Translations under genes and position numbers: made by a program
The notes under the pieces: model-generated
Databases searched by the model: none
Told to the model about the DNA's origin: nothing
Seen by the model: only the letters and a program-made list of their open reading frames with translations
In this document: positions 60,103 to 64,000 of the stretch, piece after piece
How the letters are laid out: each line of letters opens with the position of its first letter
Numbering within the stretch: position 1 is the first letter of the stretch
From: Paenibacillus daejeonensis DSM 15491
GTDB taxonomy: Bacteria > Bacillota > Bacilli > Paenibacillales > Paenibacillaceae
DNA length: 64,000 nucleotides
Assembly (NCBI RefSeq): GCF_000378385.1
Contig: NZ_KB899660.1
Location: forward strand, 62,001 to 126,000
Reading direction: 5' to 3'

Positions 60103-61197
60103 TTATGGCTTTCCGTAACCGCGCATCGTATCGAACAACCGGCGTACACCGGCTGCCCATTTCGGATCTTCCGCATATTTGCGATTGACCCACGTGAGCG
60201 CGTCTATCTCCGGCGGGCGCTCACGTGCCCACCGGAGCACCGTTCGGGCGGCGATATCGGCCGAGTCGGCAATGGTGGTGTTGTAGATCTGCCAGCTATG
60301 ATATACATTGAACGGATTGTTGGCAATCCGGGCCGCATCTGGCTGATCCCGAGGGACGAACCCCTGCTCCTGACCGGTGATGGCGAAGAGCAGCAGCGGA
60401 TGGATATCATATCGCCAGGCCGTCTCCATGAGCGTACCGTAATAGGGCTCATCGGTCAGCAGTGATCCCCGCCTCTCCAGGTAATCCCGCAGACTTGTTT
60501 CGTCAACCTTGCTATAACGCAAGTCCGGCGGCAGTTCATTTACTACACCGTCCGGCAAGGGAGGCTGGTAGCTGTAGACCAGCGGCGCCCTTAGCTTGAG
60601 GACATCAGGCAGCACTGGCGCTGCAGGCGCGGCTGGTATCCATGCCTGCGAATAGAGCGCAGCTCCTGCGACAACCAGCAGGCTCAGTAAGCCATAGGTG
60701 AGCTTGGGCCATCGAGACAGCCATCCGGCTCCGGTACCTGCCCACACGGAGCGTTGCGCCTCCGCAGTCGTTGACGAGGCTCCTGCCGCGCTTACTACAG
60801 CCGCCCAACTGTGATCTGAAGCACTAGCGATGAGCGCCCGTAGCTGTTCCTCGGTTAGCGTGCCTTGTACATGCTTCTGCGCCCAGTGCAGAAGCGCCTG
60901 GAGCTCAGCAGGCTCAGGGTGAGGCAGCTCGTCCAGGCAGGCTCGCCAGATGTCCTCTGTCCGTACGGTCCGCCCCGAACCGAGCACACGCGTTCGGATC
61001 AGGTTCGCAGCCACGGACTGCCGCAGCGCCCACCCGAGCTCTGGCATTTGCCGTAACAGGACCTGCCGGATCGCATCCGCGAACACTTCAGGTTGACGGT
61101 CGGGTGTCGAGGCATATTTATGCTGTACATACGTTCTTATCGTCTGCAGCTCTCTAGGAGTCAAGATCCATGCTTCGCTTTTCACAAGCGCCAACAC
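60103..61197 (-). CDS. membrane-anchored glucosaminidase-like protein
   Basis: The ~364-residue protein has a cytoplasmic N-terminal part (~160 residues), one helix (LTYGLLSLLVVAGAALYSQA) and an extracellular C-terminal domain. The latter has LLFAITGQEQGFVPRDQ (with a candidate catalytic Glu), ANNPFNVYHSWQ, and DIAARTVLRWARE, a pattern like GH73/lysozyme-type glucosaminidase folds acting on peptidoglycan. The cytoplasmic segment is unassigned. The start may be GTG 61197 or the GTG four codons further in. It precedes topB by 28 nt. Confidence 0.65.
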   Translation of the reverse strand: MLALVKSEAWILTPRELQTIRTYVQHKYASTPDRQPEVFADAIRQVLLRQMPELGWALRQSVAANLIRTRVLGSGRTVRTEDIWRACLDELPHPEPAELQALLHWAQKHVQGTLTEEQLRALIASASDHSWAAVVSAAGASSTTAEAQRSVWAGTGAGWLSRWPKLTYGLLSLLVVAGAALYSQAWIPAAPAAPVLPDVLKLRAPLVYSYQPPLPDGVVNELPPDLRYSKVDETSLRDYLERRGSLLTDEPYYGTLMETAWRYDIHPLLLFAITGQEQGFVPRDQPDAARIANNPFNVYHSWQIYNTTIADSADIAARTVLRWARERPPEIDALTWVNRKYAEDPKWAAGVRRLFDTMRGYGKP

Positions 61198-61226
61198 CTC
61201 TCTTCACCTACATCGAACGGATACAG

Positions 61227-61544
61227 CTAGCCAGCTACCTGGTGAATTCGGGACTGCATGTCCTGTTCTTCAATAAATGCGGCAATCTGTGCTTTCTCCT
61301 CTGTCGTGAACTGATACTCGCAGTCGCAGCCCTCATCCTGAGGGATAATCTGAGCCACTTGTCCGCCGTGCGTACAGATGATCAGTGCCGTCAGATCAAT
61401 CAGGTCCGCAGGTCGTTCGTCAGACTCTGCTTGGAGGTCGAAGCTCAGGACGATATCCACCCACTGGTCATCCCGGCGCTCCAGCTTTGGGTAGAAGGCA
61501 GCAAATTTCAGCTCTGTCACACGGTCTGCCCCGTATTTGATCAT
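61227..61544 (-). CDS. hypothetical protein
   Basis: The 105-residue acidic protein starts MIKYGADRVTELKFAAFYPK and contains ICTHGGQVAQIIPQDEGCDC and FTTEEKAQIAAFIEEQD. No domain is recognised; the GCDCEYQFT pair could bind metal. The start at 61544 follows GGAGGG at seven bases. It lies between gltD (with its terminator) and the glucosaminidase-like gene. Confidence 0.6.
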   Translation of the reverse strand: MIKYGADRVTELKFAAFYPKLERRDDQWVDIVLSFDLQAESDERPADLIDLTALIICTHGGQVAQIIPQDEGCDCEYQFTTEEKAQIAAFIEEQDMQSRIHQVAG

Positions 61545-61562
61545 GGGATTCCCTCCTGAAAG

Positions 61563-61588
61563 AAAAAATAAAGCGCCCGAAGGCGCTT
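61563..61588 (-). terminator. rho-independent terminator of gltD
   Basis: On the minus strand AAGCGCC-TTCG-GGCGCTT has a stable UUCG-type tetraloop and is followed by TATTTTTTC. It lies 34 bases after the gltD stop. Confidence 0.9.
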
Positions 61589-61621
61589 CGTGTCTCACTT
61601 TAGATCTGAAGGCTGCGCCGC

Positions 61622-63109
61622 TTAAGGCAATACGCTAGAGCCCATCAAGTATTTGTCTACTTCCCTTGCTGCTTCGCGGCCTTCATTGATCGCCCAGACG
61701 ATCAAGCTTTGCCCGCGGCGAATATCGCCAGCAGCAAATACTTTGTCCACATTGGTCGTGTATTTGCCGTAAGCGGCTTTGATGTTAGTACGACGGTCTT
61801 GCTCCAGACCGAACTGATCGATCAGTGTCGACTCTGGACCTTCGAAGCCGATTGCGATCAGGACGATATCCGCAGGCCATACTTTCTCCGTGCCCGGGAT
61901 TTCTTTGTAGATCTTGCGGCCAGACTCATCGATGTAACGCTCGATTTGTACCGTGTGCAGCTCTTTGAGGTTGCCGTTCTCGTCGCCGACGAATTTCTTG
62001 GTCAGGACAGAGAATGCACGCGGGTCTTCACCGTACAGAGCTTTGGCTTCTTCCTGCGCATAATCCAGTGTATAGACATGCGGGAATTGCGGCCAAGGAT
62101 TGTTGATGGCGTCGCGCTCCAGTGGAGCCTTGGCTACCGTACCGAATTGAGTGACAGATTTGCAGCCATGGCGCAATGCCGTCGCCACGCAGTCTGTACC
62201 CGTATCGCCACCACCGATAACAATAACATTCTTATCTTTAGCAGAGATATAATTGCCGTCCTCCAGATTGGAGTCGAGATAGCTCTTAATTGTGCCGTTC
62301 AGGTAGTCCATCGCCAGATGCACGCCGTTCAGCTCACGTCCCTCAATTGCTACTTCACGAGGCTTGGTTGCGCCGCCGCACAGAACGACAGCATCGAAAT
62401 CTGCGACCAGCTGTGGTCCTTCGATATCTTTGCCAATCTCTGTGTTCGTCACAAACTCAATGCCCTCAGCTTCCAGGATATCGACGCGGCGTTGTACGAT
62501 GCCCTTGTCCAGCTTCATGGTCGGGATACCGTAAGTCAGCAATCCACCGATGCGGTCCGCACGCTCATAGACCGTTACGGTGTGACCTGCTTTGTTCAGC
62601 TGAGCGGCAGCAGCCAGTCCTGCAGGACCTGAGCCAACAACAGCAACACGCTTGCCTGTACGCATCTGCGGCGGGTTAGGAACAACCCAGCCTTCTTCAA
62701 AGCCTTTGTCGATAATGGCTTGCTCAATGGACTTGATGGTGACCGGATCGCCGATCAGGCCTACCGTACAAGAGCCTTCACAAGGCGCCGGACATACACG
62801 GCCAGTGAACTCGGGGAAGTTGTTCGTCTTGTGCAGACGGTCCAGCGCTTCCTTCCAGCGGCCGCGGTAGATCAGGTTGTTCCACTCGGGAATCAGGTTA
62901 TTGACAGGACAGCCGGATACCGAACCAGCCAGCTCGATGCCAGTGTGACAGTATGGGGTACCGCAGTCCATACAGCGTGCGCCTTGCGTGCGCAGCTGTT
63001 CTTCCGACATATGAAGATGGAACTCTTCCCAGTCCTTGATCCGCTCCAGCGGGTCGCGGTCCACGGCGAGCTCGCGTTTATATTCCATAAATCCAGTTGG
63101 TGTAGACAT
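61622..63109 (-). CDS. gltD: glutamate synthase small subunit
   Basis: The 495-residue protein has the N-terminal Fe-S region ([39 protein letters not shown]), an FAD site ([17 protein letters not shown]), an NADPH site ([18 protein letters not shown]) and the C-terminal [18 protein letters not shown]. It passes electrons from NADPH to the large subunit that makes glutamate from glutamine and 2-oxoglutarate. The large subunit gltB is not in the window. ATG 63109 with GGAGG nine bases upstream is preferred to 63142. A terminator follows at 61563-61588. Confidence 0.95.
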   Translation of the reverse strand: MSTPTGFMEYKRELAVDRDPLERIKDWEEFHLHMSEEQLRTQGARCMDCGTPYCHTGIELAGSVSGCPVNNLIPEWNNLIYRGRWKEALDRLHKTNNFPEFTGRVCPAPCEGSCTVGLIGDPVTIKSIEQAIIDKGFEEGWVVPNPPQMRTGKRVAVVGSGPAGLAAAAQLNKAGHTVTVYERADRIGGLLTYGIPTMKLDKGIVQRRVDILEAEGIEFVTNTEIGKDIEGPQLVADFDAVVLCGGATKPREVAIEGRELNGVHLAMDYLNGTIKSYLDSNLEDGNYISAKDKNVIVIGGGDTGTDCVATALRHGCKSVTQFGTVAKAPLERDAINNPWPQFPHVYTLDYAQEEAKALYGEDPRAFSVLTKKFVGDENGNLKELHTVQIERYIDESGRKIYKEIPGTEKVWPADIVLIAIGFEGPESTLIDQFGLEQDRRTNIKAAYGKYTTNVDKVFAAGDIRRGQSLIVWAINEGREAAREVDKYLMGSSVLP

Positions 63110-63257
63110 GATCGCTTTCCTCCATCCGTTAATGCGGGCCATGAGGCCTTACCGAACCTGCCGGTTTACACTATAATACAATATCCTAGCATGATTGTCC
63201 TTATAAAAAGAATGGATTATCCGCACAATCATTTGCACTGTGCTGCCATTGTTCGGA

Positions 63258-63755
63258 TCACAGCGAGGCAGCTGGCCGTCTGACGTACGTTGTATAATAG
63301 TAATCATAGGGATTCTTCTCATCGCGAATCCCCTTCTCGCGCAGCGCCTGCTCCCACTCGTTAGAATCAAACTCCGGGAAACGGGTATCGCCCTCGAAAT
63401 CCTCTTCAATCTCGGTCAGCAGCAGCCGGTCCGCATGCGGAAGAAACAAACGGTAAATCTGCTCCCCGCCAATAATCATCAGATCCTGTTCGCCATATTT
63501 CTCCAGAACCTCTTCCACGGTATGCACCACCTCGCAGCCTTCGCGGCTGAAGTCATCGCTGCGTGTGAGCACGATATTCCGGCGATTCTTGAGCGGGCCG
63601 CCAAACGATTCCAGCGTTTTGCGCCCCATCACCACCGTCGTTCCGGTCGTCATGCGCTTGAAATAAGCCATATCGTCCGGGATCCGCCACGGCAAATCGT
63701 TGTCGACACCGATCGTGCGGTTCCGGGCCATGGCTGCAATCATAGATATAGTCAT
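63258..63755 (-). CDS. dfrA: dihydrofolate reductase
   Basis: The 165-residue enzyme starts MTISMIAAMARNRTIGVDND and has LPWRIPDDMAYFKRMT with the catalytic Asp, TTVVMGRKTLESFGGPL (NADPH), LMIIGGEQIYRLFLPHADRL and the family C-terminal beta hairpin. It reduces dihydrofolate made by ThyA. It lies 20 nt after thyA with RBS AGGAGGGGG, the common thyA-dfrA operon. Confidence 0.96.
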   Translation of the reverse strand: MTISMIAAMARNRTIGVDNDLPWRIPDDMAYFKRMTTGTTVVMGRKTLESFGGPLKNRRNIVLTRSDDFSREGCEVVHTVEEVLEKYGEQDLMIIGGEQIYRLFLPHADRLLLTEIEEDFEGDTRFPEFDSNEWEQALREKGIRDEKNPYDYYYTTYVRRPAASL

Positions 63756-63775
63756 GTCGACCCCCTCCTAAGCTG

Positions 63776-64000
63776 TTAAACAGATACAGCTGCTTTTATT
63801 GTGGGATGATGCTCATAGCCAATCAGCTCAAAATCCTCGTAACGATAATCAAATATTGAATCCGGCTTGCGCTTAATGACCAGACGCGGCAGCGGCATGG
63901 GTTCACGAGTCAACTGCAGCTTCACTTGCTCCAAGTGATTCTGGTAGATATGAACATCTGCACCGGAATAGATCAGCTCTCCCGGCTCCAGATCGCATTG
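63776..64000 (-). CDS. thyA: thymidylate synthase, C-terminal part
   Basis: The last 74 codons of ThyA are visible before the right edge cuts the gene. The end includes [17 protein letters not shown], then [19 protein letters not shown] and [18 protein letters not shown], the conserved substrate-binding strand (D-H-I-Y) and C-terminal tail. ThyA methylates dUMP to dTMP using methylene-tetrahydrofolate and is coupled to DfrA just downstream. Confidence 0.95.
   Translation of the reverse strand, partial: QCDLEPGELIYSGADVHIYQNHLEQVKLQLTREPMPLPRLVIKRKPDSIFDYRYEDFELIGYEHHPTIKAAVSV

Overview
The window looks like a chromosome segment of a Paenibacillus-type Bacillales bacterium. The evidence is Gram-positive style ribosome binding sites (GGAGG), many lipobox lipoproteins, a bacillithiol disulfide reductase (YpdA type), LplA/LplB/YtcP sugar transport with a YesM/YesN two-component pair, XerS, a CcdC-like protein, and a DfrA-ThyA pair. 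No rRNA, tRNA or CRISPR array was recognised.

Bases 1 to about 19,600 are an accessory region, visibly more AT-rich than the rest and full of broken genes: a lipoprotein-SDR chimera, a LysR scrap, an azoreductase with an internal deletion, a decayed response regulator, an arsD remnant and a duplicated 3' end of a lipoprotein gene. It carries a large arsenic resistance cluster. A lone arsR (6.7 kb) is followed by arsR2-arsB-arsC-trxB-arsI plus a small Cys-phosphatase (7.8-11.7 kb), then a cysteine-pair MarR regulator, arsO and the arsD remnant (11.8-13.7 kb). Together these reduce arsenate (ArsC with thioredoxin reductase), export arsenite (ArsB), demethylate or oxidise organoarsenicals (ArsI, ArsO) and sense the metalloid (ArsR, perhaps MarR). 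An 18-bp motif repeated three times around marR and arsO is a candidate MarR operator.

From 14.3 to 18.9 kb lies a small defence-like island. It has a Hachiman-like nuclease (HamA type) and helicase (HamB type), the helicase broken after its first RecA domain and joined directly to the tail of a Hint-domain polymorphic toxin with a candidate immunity gene. Two ~105-bp direct repeats, each built of several copies of a 13-bp motif in both orientations, sit on either side and resemble transposon ends with multiple transposase-binding sites.

From 19.6 kb to the end the window is core-like and GC-richer. It holds a hydrolase, a tandem-HTH MerR regulator, a catalase-like gene, an SDR and xerS (19.6-24.5 kb). 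A signalling cluster follows: hybrid histidine kinase, receiver, Hpt-receiver-degenerate GGDEF, lipoprotein, membrane hydrolase and a divergent diguanylate cyclase (24.5-33.4 kb). Then come a MoxR/DUF58/DUF4129 operon (33.5-37.0 kb), an lplA-lplB-ytcP-yesM-yesN operon (37.2-44.4 kb), and a mixed stretch of metabolic, transport and regulatory genes (44.6-57.2 kb) that includes a membrane-tethered response regulator. A 540-bp non-coding patch holds three different repeat types (57.2-57.7 kb). Last come topB, a glucosaminidase-like protein, gltD, dfrA and the 3' end of thyA.
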